This document shows, in pieces, positions 43,574 to 51,940 of a stretch of 64,000 bases of DNA; position 1 is the first letter of the stretch; each line of letters begins with the position of its first letter. The translations under genes and the position numbers were made by a program. Below the pieces are notes generated by a model. It saw only the letters and a program-made list of their open reading frames with translations. It was not told the origin of the DNA and ran no database searches. This DNA comes from Pseudomonas sp. B33.4 (lineage in GTDB: Bacteria; Pseudomonadota; Gammaproteobacteria; Pseudomonadales; Pseudomonadaceae): the NCBI RefSeq assembly GCF_034555375.1, contig NZ_CP140706.1:2161001-2225000 (forward strand), read 5' to 3'.

Positions 43574-44407
43574 ATGAACACGTTGAAGTGGGTTCGTGGC
43601 GTTAATGGCACCTTGGGCTGGATTGCACCGCAACGGGTGGCGAGCAAAATGCGTCTGGCGTTCATGACGCCACGATCGCTGCCACTGCGCGATTGGGAGC
43701 TGCCATTACTGGCCAATTCCGAACGCATCACTTTACGCTTCGGCCTCTCGGCGCTGCGCTGGGGGCAGGGCCCGACAGTGCTGCTGATGCACGGTTGGGA
43801 AGGGCGGCCCACTCAGTTCGCCGCACTGATTACCGCGCTGGTCGACGCCGGTTATACCGTTGTCGCGCTCGATGGCCCGGCCCACGGGCGTTCGCCGGGG
43901 CGTGAAGCCAACGTCGTATTGTTCGCTCGCGCTATGCTCGAAGCCGCTGCCGAGTTGCCGCCACTGCAAGCGGTGATCGGTCACTCCATGGGTGGCGCCA
44001 GCGCCATGCTTGCCGTGCAATTGGGCTTGCGCACCGAAACGCTGGTCAGCATTGCCGCGCCGGCTCGAATACTCGGCGTACTGCGCGGCTTCGCGCGCTA
44101 CGTCGGCATGCCTCCCAGAGCGCGTTCCGCGTTCATTCGTCAGGTCGAACAAGATGTCGGCATGCGCGCCGCCACGCTCGACGTTGCTCACTATCAACTG
44201 GATATGCCTGGCCTGATCGTGCATGCCGAGGACGACAACTTCGTTTCGGTCAAAGAATCGCAACTGATTCACGAATCCTGGTTCGACAGCCGCTTGCTGC
44301 GGCTTGAGGGTGGTGGTCATCAGCGCGTGCTCGCCGACCCGCGAGTGATTGATGGCGTGTTATCACTGTTGGCCGGCCGCAGCCTGCAGGCGCGCCAATC
44401 GGCGTGA
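43574..44407 (+). CDS. Alpha/beta hydrolase
   Basis: This 277-residue alpha/beta-fold hydrolase has the oxyanion region LLMHGWEGRPTQF, the nucleophile elbow GHSMGGAS with Ser138, the acid in HAEDDNFV and the His in GGGHQRVL. No signal peptide is seen. GAGGAGAG precedes the start. It is in a likely operon with the TetR regulator and ends 46 bases before a thioesterase gene. The substrate is unknown. Confidence 0.85.
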   Translation: MNTLKWVRGVNGTLGWIAPQRVASKMRLAFMTPRSLPLRDWELPLLANSERITLRFGLSALRWGQGPTVLLMHGWEGRPTQFAALITALVDAGYTVVALDGPAHGRSPGREANVVLFARAMLEAAAELPPLQAVIGHSMGGASAMLAVQLGLRTETLVSIAAPARILGVLRGFARYVGMPPRARSAFIRQVEQDVGMRAATLDVAHYQLDMPGLIVHAEDDNFVSVKESQLIHESWFDSRLLRLEGGGHQRVLADPRVIDGVLSLLAGRSLQARQSA

Positions 44408-44453
44408 GCTCCGTTACACTGCCCGGGTTGAATACATTGACCGGGAGTGGGGC

Positions 44454-44891
44454 ATGGGTTGGGATCGGGCAACGCCGTTTACCATTGATCTGCAAGTAGG
44501 CGCCGAAGACATCGACGGGCTGGGCCACGCGAACAACGCGGTGTACGTGACCTGGCTCGAACGCTGTGCCTGGCGCCATTCGCAGCGTCTGGGTCTGGAT
44601 CTGGTCGAATATCGGCGCCTGGATCGGGCGATGGCGGTGGTGCGCCACGAGATCGATTATCTGGCGGCCGCCTATGAGGGCGACGAGTTGCAATTGGCGA
44701 CCTGGATCGTCGATTGGGATCAGCGCCTGAAAATGACCCGGCATTTCCAGCTCAAGCGCCCGAGTGACAACACCACGCTGTTGCGCGCGCAGACCACTTT
44801 TGTCTGCATCGAACTGTCCACCGGCAGGCCCAAGCGCATGCCGGCCGAGTTCATCGAAGGCTACGGCCCCGCAATCCAAGCCCCGGCCTGA
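44454..44891 (+). CDS. 4-hydroxybenzoyl-CoA-type thioesterase
   Basis: This is a 145-residue single-hotdog acyl-CoA thioesterase. The signature DIDGLGHANNAVYVTWLE carries the catalytic Asp and the hydrogen-bonding His/Asn. I used the ATG at 44454, after GGGAGTGGGGC, as the hotdog fold starts just after it. Relatives hydrolyse acyl-CoA or join the Tol-Pal region; here it lies by an alpha/beta hydrolase, with no pathway indicated. Confidence 0.83.
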   Translation: MGWDRATPFTIDLQVGAEDIDGLGHANNAVYVTWLERCAWRHSQRLGLDLVEYRRLDRAMAVVRHEIDYLAAAYEGDELQLATWIVDWDQRLKMTRHFQLKRPSDNTTLLRAQTTFVCIELSTGRPKRMPAEFIEGYGPAIQAPA

Positions 44892-44898
44892 CACAATC

Positions 44899-44987
44899 CC
44901 TGTAGGAGCTGCCGAAGGCTGCGATCTTTTGATCTTGATTCTAAAAAACAACATCAAAAGATCGCAGCCTTCGGCAGCTCCTACAGG
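44899..44987. repeat. Inverted REP pair (family 1)
   Basis: The arms begin CCTGTAGGAGCTGCCGAAGG and end in CTTTTGAT, inverted around a loop of about 20 bases, between the thioesterase gene and dusC. Confidence 0.9.
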
Positions 44988-45056
44988 TGGTCGTGGGTTT
45001 AAGCCGCTCAATCCAGTAAACTGCCCCACGTTTTTTCCTCAAGTAGTGTTTTCCCC

Positions 45057-46016
45057 ATGCAAATTGCTCTGGCGCCCATGGAGGGGTTGGTCGACGACAT
45101 CCTCCGCGACGTGCTGACCCGCGTTGGCGGCATCGACTGGTGCGTGACCGAATTCATTCGGGTCAACGACCAGTTGCTCACGCCGGCCTATTTCCACAAA
45201 TTCGGCCCGGAACTGCTAAACGGCGCGCGCACCGCATCCGGTGTGCCATTGCGTGTGCAATTGCTCGGTTCCGACCCTGTGTGCCTGGCGGAAAACGCTG
45301 CGTTGGCCTGCGAACTCGGCTCCGAAGTCATTGACCTCAACTTCGGCTGCCCGGCCAAGACCGTGAACAAATCCCGTGGCGGCGCCGTGCTGCTGAAAGA
45401 GCCTGAACTGCTCAATCAGATCGTCGAGCACGTGCGCCGCGCTGTGCCTGCACATATTCCCGTGACCGCGAAAATGCGCCTGGGCTTCGACAGTCCGGAC
45501 GGTTCGCTGGTCTGTGCCACGGCGTTGGCCGAAGGTGGCGCCGAGCACATCGTAGTCCATGCCCGTACGAAAATGGACGGTTACAAACCGCCGGCGCACT
45601 GGGAGTGGATTCCGCGCGTGCAGGACGTGGTCAAGGTCCCGGTGTTCGCCAACGGCGATATCTGGAGCGTCGAAGACTGGCGTCGTTGCCGCGAAATCAG
45701 TGGTGTGGAAGACATCATGCTTGGTCGTGGTCTGGTTTCACGCCCGGATCTGGCCAGGCAAATTGCCGCTGCCCGCGCTGGCGAAGACGTGGTCGAGATG
45801 AGCTGGGCCGAGCTGCTGCCGCTGATCCAGGACTTCTGGCTGCAAGCCAAAGCGCAGATGACCGCGCGCCAGTCGCCGGGCCGTTTGAAGCAATGGCTGG
45901 CCATGCTGACGCGTAATTATCCCGAGGCTGCCGAGCTGTTTACCGTCCTGCGCCGTGAAACCGAGCCGGATCACGTCTCGCGTTTGCTCGGTCTGCCGGT
46001 CGCCGAAGCGGCCTGA
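45057..46016 (+). CDS. dusC: tRNA-dihydrouridine(16) synthase
   Basis: This 319-residue flavoenzyme reduces U16 of tRNA. It has the Dus N-terminus [16 protein letters not shown], the catalytic Cys98 in [17 protein letters not shown], and the FMN-binding segments [16 protein letters not shown] and VFANGDIW. The length and the C-terminal helical domain match DusC. The ribosome site is weak. It is followed by a heat-shock gene with its own promoter. Confidence 0.92.
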   Translation: MQIALAPMEGLVDDILRDVLTRVGGIDWCVTEFIRVNDQLLTPAYFHKFGPELLNGARTASGVPLRVQLLGSDPVCLAENAALACELGSEVIDLNFGCPAKTVNKSRGGAVLLKEPELLNQIVEHVRRAVPAHIPVTAKMRLGFDSPDGSLVCATALAEGGAEHIVVHARTKMDGYKPPAHWEWIPRVQDVVKVPVFANGDIWSVEDWRRCREISGVEDIMLGRGLVSRPDLARQIAAARAGEDVVEMSWAELLPLIQDFWLQAKAQMTARQSPGRLKQWLAMLTRNYPEAAELFTVLRRETEPDHVSRLLGLPVAEAA

Positions 46017-46036
46017 AAAAAATCTGCAAATACGCT

Positions 46037-46065
46037 CTTGAAATCATTTCAGCGGTCCCTATCTA
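46037..46065 (+). promoter_or_regulatory. Sigma-32 (heat-shock) promoter of the hsp20 gene
   Basis: CTTGAAA (46037-46043), a 13-base spacer and CCCTATCTA (46057-46065) match the RpoH consensus (CTTGAAA, CCCATNT). Confidence 0.75.
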
Positions 46066-46137
46066 AGGGGTACGCGATGCCGAATTCGGGTCGCGGAGAC
46101 AAAAAAACTTGCTGATTGTTTTCAGGAGATTTGAACC
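46066..46137 (+). ncRNA. ROSE-like RNA thermometer in the hsp20 leader
   Basis: In the 72-base leader, CTTGCTG (about 46108-46114) can pair with CAGGAG of the ribosome site, with one unpaired G, the hallmark of ROSE elements. A more stable GC-rich hairpin can form upstream (CGCGATGCCGAATTCGGGTCGCG region). Similar thermometers precede ibpA in Pseudomonas. Confidence 0.65.
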
Positions 46138-46584
46138 ATGAGTACTGCATTTTCCCTCGCGCCACTGTTCCGTTCCTCGGTGGGTTTCGACCGTTTCAAC
46201 GACCTGTTCGAAACCGCCCTGCGCAACGAGCCAGGCAGCAGCTATCCACCTTACAACGTCGAAAAACACGGTGATGACCAATACCGCATCGTCGTTGCGG
46301 CAGCCGGTTTCCAGGAAGAAGACCTGGAGCTGCAAGTCGAGAAAGGTGTGCTGACCATCAGTGGTGGCAAGCGTGATGCCAACGAAGGCGTTACCTTCCT
46401 GCATCAGGGCATCGCCCAGCGTGCGTTCAAGCTGTCCTTCCGCTTGGCCGATCACATCGAGATCAAGGCGGCGGATCTGAGCAATGGTCTGCTGAGCATC
46501 GACCTGTTGCGGGTGATCCCGGAAGAAGCGAAAGCCAAACGCATCCCGATCAATGGGGTGCAGAAGCCGGCGTTGCAGCACTGA
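46138..46584 (+). CDS. ibpA: Small heat-shock protein (Hsp20/IbpA family)
   Basis: This 148-residue holdase binds unfolding proteins in the cytoplasm. The N-terminus FSLAPLFRSSVGFDRFNDLF is of IbpA type. The alpha-crystallin domain (about 35-125) has PPYNVEKHGDDQYRIVVAAAGF, LTISGGKR and FKLSFRLADHIEI in pieces, and the tail has the IPI-type motif (KRIPINGV). A sigma-32 promoter and a ROSE-like leader give it transcriptional and translational heat control. Confidence 0.9.
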   Translation: MSTAFSLAPLFRSSVGFDRFNDLFETALRNEPGSSYPPYNVEKHGDDQYRIVVAAAGFQEEDLELQVEKGVLTISGGKRDANEGVTFLHQGIAQRAFKLSFRLADHIEIKAADLSNGLLSIDLLRVIPEEAKAKRIPINGVQKPALQH

Positions 46585-46633
46585 GTCATGTGCCGCAACA
46601 CAATCGTCTGAACAGGCGGTGAGCCGCTGAATG

Positions 46634-46662
46634 AAGGCCCCGATACGTCGGGGCCTTTTTTG
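46634..46662 (+). terminator. Terminator after the hsp20 gene
   Basis: AAGGCCCCGA and TCGGGGCCTT pair around TACG and run into TTTTTT. Confidence 0.88.
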
Positions 46663-46771
46663 TGCGCGCAAGAAAACTGTTGTTCGGCTTTGCCGCTGAC
46701 GGCGGTTTCTCTACAATCCGCCGCAGTTTTGCCGACCTCATTCCTCAACGGTCGGCCTGGAGCCTTTTTTC

Positions 46772-47467
46772 ATGGACGAGATTCAACAGCGCTGGCTGTG
46801 CGCCCTGTCTGCACCCATGGCGGCGATCAATACCGGCGCCAGCTACGACGACCCCGCGTTCTGCGACGATCGCTACATCGACCTGAAAGACAGCTGGGGT
46901 ATCGACGACCGTGGGCAATTGTTCGACATGCTCGAACGGATGACCGACGACGGCCATGCCAAACACCTGAGTGCAGCCTATCTGGCGTGGCAGCGTTGTC
47001 TGCCGAGTGAATGGCAGGCCTTGCTGGACGATCTCTCCCCCCGTGAACGCATCCTGCACGAGTTTGCCAGCCGCACCTTCGGCAGTTGTGGGCCGGGCGG
47101 GATACTGTCCTGGGACTATGGCCGTATGGGTTTTCTCTTGCGTTGCGCGGTGCGCAATCAGTGGGTCGACCTGGACGAAAGCAACTGGCTGCACAGTCGT
47201 TTGGCCCTCAGAGCGCAATTTCACTACGGTAGCTGGATGGCTTACTTCGATGGCTTCGTGGTGGGCCGGACGTTTTGGTCCTGCCTGAGTGCCAGCGACG
47301 ATGAGCTGGCGCGCGAACTGGATCGACAAGGCGCCAACGCCCTTAACGTGCGGATTGCCCGTGGGCTTGCCGAGAACATTCCTCGGTTCCTTGCTGATTT
47401 GCCGTGGCACATGGAAATTGATTTGCCGCCACGTCCGGCATCGCTCAAGGAGTTCGACTGGTCATGA
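46772..47467 (+). CDS. DUF1266-domain protein
   Basis: This 231-residue soluble protein is of the DUF1266 type (E. coli YbeU relatives). It shows WGIDDRGQLFDMLERM and a conserved DYGRMGFLLR-CAV segment and contains many aromatic and acidic residues, with no signal or membrane helix. Its stop overlaps the start of the J-domain-like gene (ATGA), so they are coupled. In E. coli DUF1266 genes lie with djlB/djlC and hscC; the same set is found here. Function is unknown. Confidence 0.8.
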   Translation: MDEIQQRWLCALSAPMAAINTGASYDDPAFCDDRYIDLKDSWGIDDRGQLFDMLERMTDDGHAKHLSAAYLAWQRCLPSEWQALLDDLSPRERILHEFASRTFGSCGPGGILSWDYGRMGFLLRCAVRNQWVDLDESNWLHSRLALRAQFHYGSWMAYFDGFVVGRTFWSCLSASDDELARELDRQGANALNVRIARGLAENIPRFLADLPWHMEIDLPPRPASLKEFDWS

Positions 47468-50166
47468 GTTGCTGGATCCGCTTGGGCATCGAGCCTACTA
47501 ACGACGAAAACCTGATTCGCAATGCCTACCGCGCACGTTTGCCGGCGCATCACCCGGAGACCGACCCGCAAGGCTTCCAGGCGCTGCGCGCGGCCTACGA
47601 AAGCGCCATGCGTCTGGCCCGTGAAGATGAGGAAGAGGAGCCCGAGCACGAGTACGAGTCCCAAGCCTCGGAACAGACTGTCGTTGAGGTCCCTCCAGTG
47701 TTTGGGGATTTTTGCGAGCTGCTGGATGATCCCGCGCGCCGGTTCAATTTCGCCGCGTGGCAGGCCTTTATTCGAGGGCTGGATGAGCTGTCGCTGGACG
47801 TGCTCGATGAACTCAGCTGGCCGCTGTACCACCGGATGGCCGACGCCGGTCCGTTGTCGTACCGCTGCGCGAATCTTTTGGCCAAGCGTATGGCCTGGGA
47901 TCAACAGTTGCTGGATCTGGGCTTCGACGACGCGCATCAGGTGGGCTTCTTTCTCCAGCGAATCGAAACGCCGGACCCATTCGATACGGATCTGATGTGC
48001 ACATGGTCAGAGGCCGCCCAGACTGAATCACTGTGGTACGCCCGTAGCCTCGATTTCATCTTCACCCAGCGCCCACTCCATGAGTTCGCCGACTTCGCCA
48101 GTCGGCACACTTGCCTGCCGTTGCCGAATGATGCCGCGTTCCTCAAGCGCCTCCTGGTGCAGTTCACCCAAGCGGGCATCGGCGTGCGGACATTTTTGCA
48201 GTGCTGCGTCGAGCAGCAGGCTGCAGCACCGGATGATGTCGACTGGCTTTACCTGTTGGCCTGTCAGAGCAGTCTGCTGGGGCGCGATGATCAGGCATTG
48301 CCGTGCTGGATCCGGCTGTGGAACGAGCATCGCCATCCGATGGCGGAAAGTCGTCTGCTGGAGCTGTGCGCCAAGCGCCAGCCGACTTTTCTGCCTCTGC
48401 TGATTCAGGCGTTCGATCGCCTGCAGGGCATCTCTGACTGGTCAGAGGATCTTGCCGATGACTGTCAGGTGTTTGGCAGCCCGTCACAACACCCCGAAAC
48501 ACTCAACCGTTGGCTGGGTGTCGGGAGGCTGAAGCTTGAGAGCCTTGCGCAAAGCTTTGTCGATTGGCGCATGAGCGGTGATGAGCTGCCATTGCTCGCG
48601 CAATTGCTGGGCGAAAATGCCGATAGCCGATTGCTGCATCTGTACCGCCACGCCTGGGCGCTGCATCGCGGTGATTCTGCGTTGTTGCAGCAGATTGTGG
48701 ATGCACCGCTGCCGATCGATGCCCTCGAAAGCCTGGTGATGAGCGGGTTCAAATATCAGGCTGAGCAACACCTGCGCTGGTTGCGCAGGGCGCCGATTGC
48801 ACTGGCTATGAGCGCGTTCAGCGACGCCGACTCAGGTTCACGGCCATTGCCGCAGGTGCTGACACAAGGCGAGCCGCACAAGGTCTGTCGTCTGTGGTTG
48901 CGCCGCTTGCGGCCTTACAGCGACGCTGCGCTGGAACGGCTGGCAGACGCGTTCAAGCTGGCTGCGGTCAAAGATGATTGCGACTTGTCCGAACTCGATT
49001 TGATTGTGCAGTTGAGCCGGCGCGGGATTCAGTGGCCGCCAGTCGGGTTGGGTGAAGCTACTTGGGAGTGGCACGCTCAGACGTTGTTTTTACTGGCATT
49101 GCTGGACCAGCCCGAACGCTGGCTGCAAATGATTGATGTGCAGTGCCTGGAGCGCCTGCCCTTCAATCCGGCTCATCCGTTGAGTCGCCTGCAACCTTTG
49201 TTGCGGCGCTTGCTGCGTGAGCAAGGCAGTTGCGATGGTTTGCTCGGATGGCTGCAAGGCAATGACCCGGTGCACGGCTTGTTGGTGCAGCAATTGTTCA
49301 GCGTACAGCAGGCACTCGACAGTGCCCGGTTGCCTGCCAATAGCCTGCTTTACACCTGCCTCGAAAGTGATCGTGCTGCCTGCGGCGACGATTTGCTGGG
49401 TTTGATGATGTTCTGGGGCGTGCTCTATCACGACCCGAGCCTGAGTGCCGAGCAGCATCGCGCATTGCTGCAATCGATCGCGGCGGTCAGTTGTGAAGAC
49501 GCCTGGTTCGAAGGCTTCCGCGACGGCTTGATCAAGGGCGAGCCGGTGTGGCCGCCGCGCAAAGTACTGACCGATTTTGGCGTCGACAAACTGTTGGCGT
49601 ATGAAGCGCTGGACACGCTGAAGGGCTTGATTCGTTATGGCGCTGCCGGCGTGCCGAAGACGCGGGTCCTGCGGCAGTTGCAACAGGGCAAGGATGATTT
49701 GCAGAACAGCGTCGGCCTGCGCCTGGCCCTGTGCGCGTTATTGTCCTGGTCGGAGCGATTACTGCTGGCGAAAAGCGATGTGCAGCCGGTACCGGCGACA
49801 GCGATCTGGCGTCTCGGTTCGCGGTTGGGGCGCAAGGCTTTTATCGCTCAGGTCTTGGGGTGTTTGGTGATTGCGCCAGTGGCAGGGTTGATCAGTGGCA
49901 CCACGGGCGCAGGCATTCTTATCCTGCTATTGGGCGTGCTGCTGTTGTTCGGCGCGATTTTGCGTCGCTTGCACGACATGGGTCGGGGCATTCCCACATT
50001 GCTGATCTTCATGGCGCTGACGCCGGTCCTGCCATTCCTGCCGTTGCTGCTGTTCGGCTGTCCCGGTGACAAGCTGCCCAACCGCTATGGTGTGCCGCCG
50101 GACAGCGGCGATAGCGAGATGCTGTCCGGCGGCTTGCAGGCCGCTTTGCGGCGGCTCAACGGCTAG
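47464..50166 (+). CDS. Large J-domain-like protein with C-terminal DUF805 membrane domain
   Basis: This 900-residue protein starts with a J-domain-like region (about 3-60; CWIRLGIEPTNDENLIRNAY) in which the HPD tripeptide is replaced by H30-P-E-T-D34. An acidic stretch follows (EDEEEEPEHE), then about 650 mostly helical residues without recognised family, and a C-terminal DUF805 region (about 795-885) with three hydrophobic helices and RRLHDMGRGIPTLL. It overlaps the DUF1266 gene and converges with hscC. It is probably the dedicated, membrane-attached co-chaperone of HscC, like DjlB/DjlC in E. coli, though much longer. Confidence 0.8.
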   Translation: MSCWIRLGIEPTNDENLIRNAYRARLPAHHPETDPQGFQALRAAYESAMRLAREDEEEEPEHEYESQASEQTVVEVPPVFGDFCELLDDPARRFNFAAWQAFIRGLDELSLDVLDELSWPLYHRMADAGPLSYRCANLLAKRMAWDQQLLDLGFDDAHQVGFFLQRIETPDPFDTDLMCTWSEAAQTESLWYARSLDFIFTQRPLHEFADFASRHTCLPLPNDAAFLKRLLVQFTQAGIGVRTFLQCCVEQQAAAPDDVDWLYLLACQSSLLGRDDQALPCWIRLWNEHRHPMAESRLLELCAKRQPTFLPLLIQAFDRLQGISDWSEDLADDCQVFGSPSQHPETLNRWLGVGRLKLESLAQSFVDWRMSGDELPLLAQLLGENADSRLLHLYRHAWALHRGDSALLQQIVDAPLPIDALESLVMSGFKYQAEQHLRWLRRAPIALAMSAFSDADSGSRPLPQVLTQGEPHKVCRLWLRRLRPYSDAALERLADAFKLAAVKDDCDLSELDLIVQLSRRGIQWPPVGLGEATWEWHAQTLFLLALLDQPERWLQMIDVQCLERLPFNPAHPLSRLQPLLRRLLREQGSCDGLLGWLQGNDPVHGLLVQQLFSVQQALDSARLPANSLLYTCLESDRAACGDDLLGLMMFWGVLYHDPSLSAEQHRALLQSIAAVSCEDAWFEGFRDGLIKGEPVWPPRKVLTDFGVDKLLAYEALDTLKGLIRYGAAGVPKTRVLRQLQQGKDDLQNSVGLRLALCALLSWSERLLLAKSDVQPVPATAIWRLGSRLGRKAFIAQVLGCLVIAPVAGLISGTTGAGILILLLGVLLLFGAILRRLHDMGRGIPTLLIFMALTPVLPFLPLLLFGCPGDKLPNRYGVPPDSGDSEMLSGGLQAALRRLNG

Positions 50167-51854
50167 AGGCGCAGTTGATCCAGTGCCTTGTTCAGCTCGG
50201 TGCGATGGCTGGCGATCTCCGCTGATTGCTGGCCACCGAGCACCGTGGTGAAGCTGTGCAGCCATTCGGCAATGTGCTCGCGTTGCGTGCCCAGACTCTG
50301 CATCCATGCCCGCTCCAGACGGGCCAGCAATGTGCGGTTGGGCAGTGCATCGCGTGGATGGACCTTCAGCGTCGACAGCCGGTTATGGCTGTCGCGGCGC
50401 GCTTGCTCGTCCAGACCGGTGGGGCTGCGATCAATGCTGTGACTGTGACGCTCGCCGGTTTCGAGCAGGGTGACGTCGACTTCGAGCAAACCGTTGATGT
50501 CATAGCTGAAGCGCACGTCCAGTTCCTGGATGTGTTGAGTAGGCGTCAACGTGACTTCGAAAGCATCAATCAGAATGTTGTCGCAAACCCACGGCCGTTC
50601 ACCCTGATAGACGGCGATGCGCAGCACTGTTTGCTTAGGTTGGGTGGTGTAATAGCGCTCCACCCTTGACGTCGGAATGATGGTGTTACGTTCGATGATG
50701 GGCGAGAAGGCACCTTTGATGTCTTCTCCACGCATGGTCGCAATCCCCAGCGTATACGGGCAGACATCCGTCAGAATCAACTCTTCAACTGCCCCGTCGC
50801 GCGCCTTGCATGCCGCTTGCGTCGCCGCCCCCAGCGCAACGATCGTGTCCGGATCAAGGTGCCGATAAGGCAGGCGCCCGAACAGCGTGGCAACCATTTG
50901 CTGCACCGCCGGCATGCGCGTGGCGCCGCCGACCAGTACCAGGCTGTCGAGGTCGCGGGGCTTGAGTCGGGCATCGCGCAGCGCTTGTTCGATCGGTGCG
51001 CGCAAACGCGCCAGCAGCGGCTCCCAGATTTTTACCGCAGCGGCTTCGTCCAGTGACCATTCGAAGGTCTTGTCGGCGTGACGCCAACTCAGTTGTTGAG
51101 TGCCTTCGCCGAGTTTGCATTTCAGTTGTTCCAGCGCGTCACCGAGGCTGGCCATGCTTTGCGCATCGACCATGGCCGGAGTCAGTTGCCAGTGTTTCAG
51201 GCAGGCCTGCAACAGCGCGGCAGTGAAGTCTTCGCCGCCGAGAAAGTTGTCGCCGGTGGAGGCGTGCACTTCGATCAGTGGCAAAGCGTATTCCAGCACC
51301 GTGACGTCGAAAGTACCGCCGCCGAGATCGAAGATCAGCGTGCGTTCGAATTTCTGTTCATGCAGCCCGTATGCCATGGCTGCAGCGGTCGGTTCGTTGA
51401 TCAGGCGTGTCACCGAGAGCCCGGCCAGTTCGGCAGCAAACAGCGTGCGTTTACGTTGTTCGTCACTGAAATACGCCGGCACGGAAATCACCGCTTCCGA
51501 CACCGGGTGGCCGAGAAAGGCTTCGGCGTCCTGCTTGAGCGAACCGAGGACCAGCGCCGACAACTCTTCCGGGCTGAACTGACGTGTGCCGAGCTGGACT
51601 CGTTTATCGCTGCCCATGAAACGCTTGAACGCCGCAGCGGTGCGATCCGGGTGCGTGGTCAGGCGGGCGCGGGCGGCTTTGCCGACCAGAATCGTGTCGT
51701 CTTCATCGAGACTGACCACCGAGGGCGTCAGCACCTCGCCGAGGGCGTTGGGAATCAGGCGGGCCTGACCGTCCTGCCAGACGGCGATCAGACTGTTGGT
51801 GGTGCCAAGGTCGATGCCCAGCAGAGCCGGGCGGGGGAGGGATGCATCCTGCAT
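50163..51854 (-). CDS. hscC: Hsp70-family chaperone HscC
   Basis: This is a 563-residue specialised Hsp70. The N-terminal ATPase has GIDLGTTNSLIAVW, INEPTAAAMAYGLHE, FDLGGGTFDVTVLE and LVGGATRMP. The substrate domain (from about 370) is shorter than in DnaK, with TLGIATMRGE and QTVLRIAVYQGE, and the lid is truncated, as in HscC. It faces the J-domain-like gene, with stop codons overlapping in CTAG. HscC is thought to work with DjlB/DjlC-type partners rather than DnaJ. Confidence 0.92.
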   Translation of the reverse strand: MQDASLPRPALLGIDLGTTNSLIAVWQDGQARLIPNALGEVLTPSVVSLDEDDTILVGKAARARLTTHPDRTAAAFKRFMGSDKRVQLGTRQFSPEELSALVLGSLKQDAEAFLGHPVSEAVISVPAYFSDEQRKRTLFAAELAGLSVTRLINEPTAAAMAYGLHEQKFERTLIFDLGGGTFDVTVLEYALPLIEVHASTGDNFLGGEDFTAALLQACLKHWQLTPAMVDAQSMASLGDALEQLKCKLGEGTQQLSWRHADKTFEWSLDEAAAVKIWEPLLARLRAPIEQALRDARLKPRDLDSLVLVGGATRMPAVQQMVATLFGRLPYRHLDPDTIVALGAATQAACKARDGAVEELILTDVCPYTLGIATMRGEDIKGAFSPIIERNTIIPTSRVERYYTTQPKQTVLRIAVYQGERPWVCDNILIDAFEVTLTPTQHIQELDVRFSYDINGLLEVDVTLLETGERHSHSIDRSPTGLDEQARRDSHNRLSTLKVHPRDALPNRTLLARLERAWMQSLGTQREHIAEWLHSFTTVLGGQQSAEIASHRTELNKALDQLRL

Positions 51855-51940
51855 GACAGATCTCGAAACGGCGCAAAAACCGCGACCCTACAGGTTGGCG
51901 CAAAGCGTGGCAATTGCGCTTCTGTTGCAACGTGCACCGG

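Noticed and set aside
2301..44987. TCCTAC inside REP arms as extra copies of the RGGAAWWWTCCTAC motif
   Set aside because: REP arms contain CTCCTACA but lack the GGAAWWW half, so they are not counted as regulator sites.
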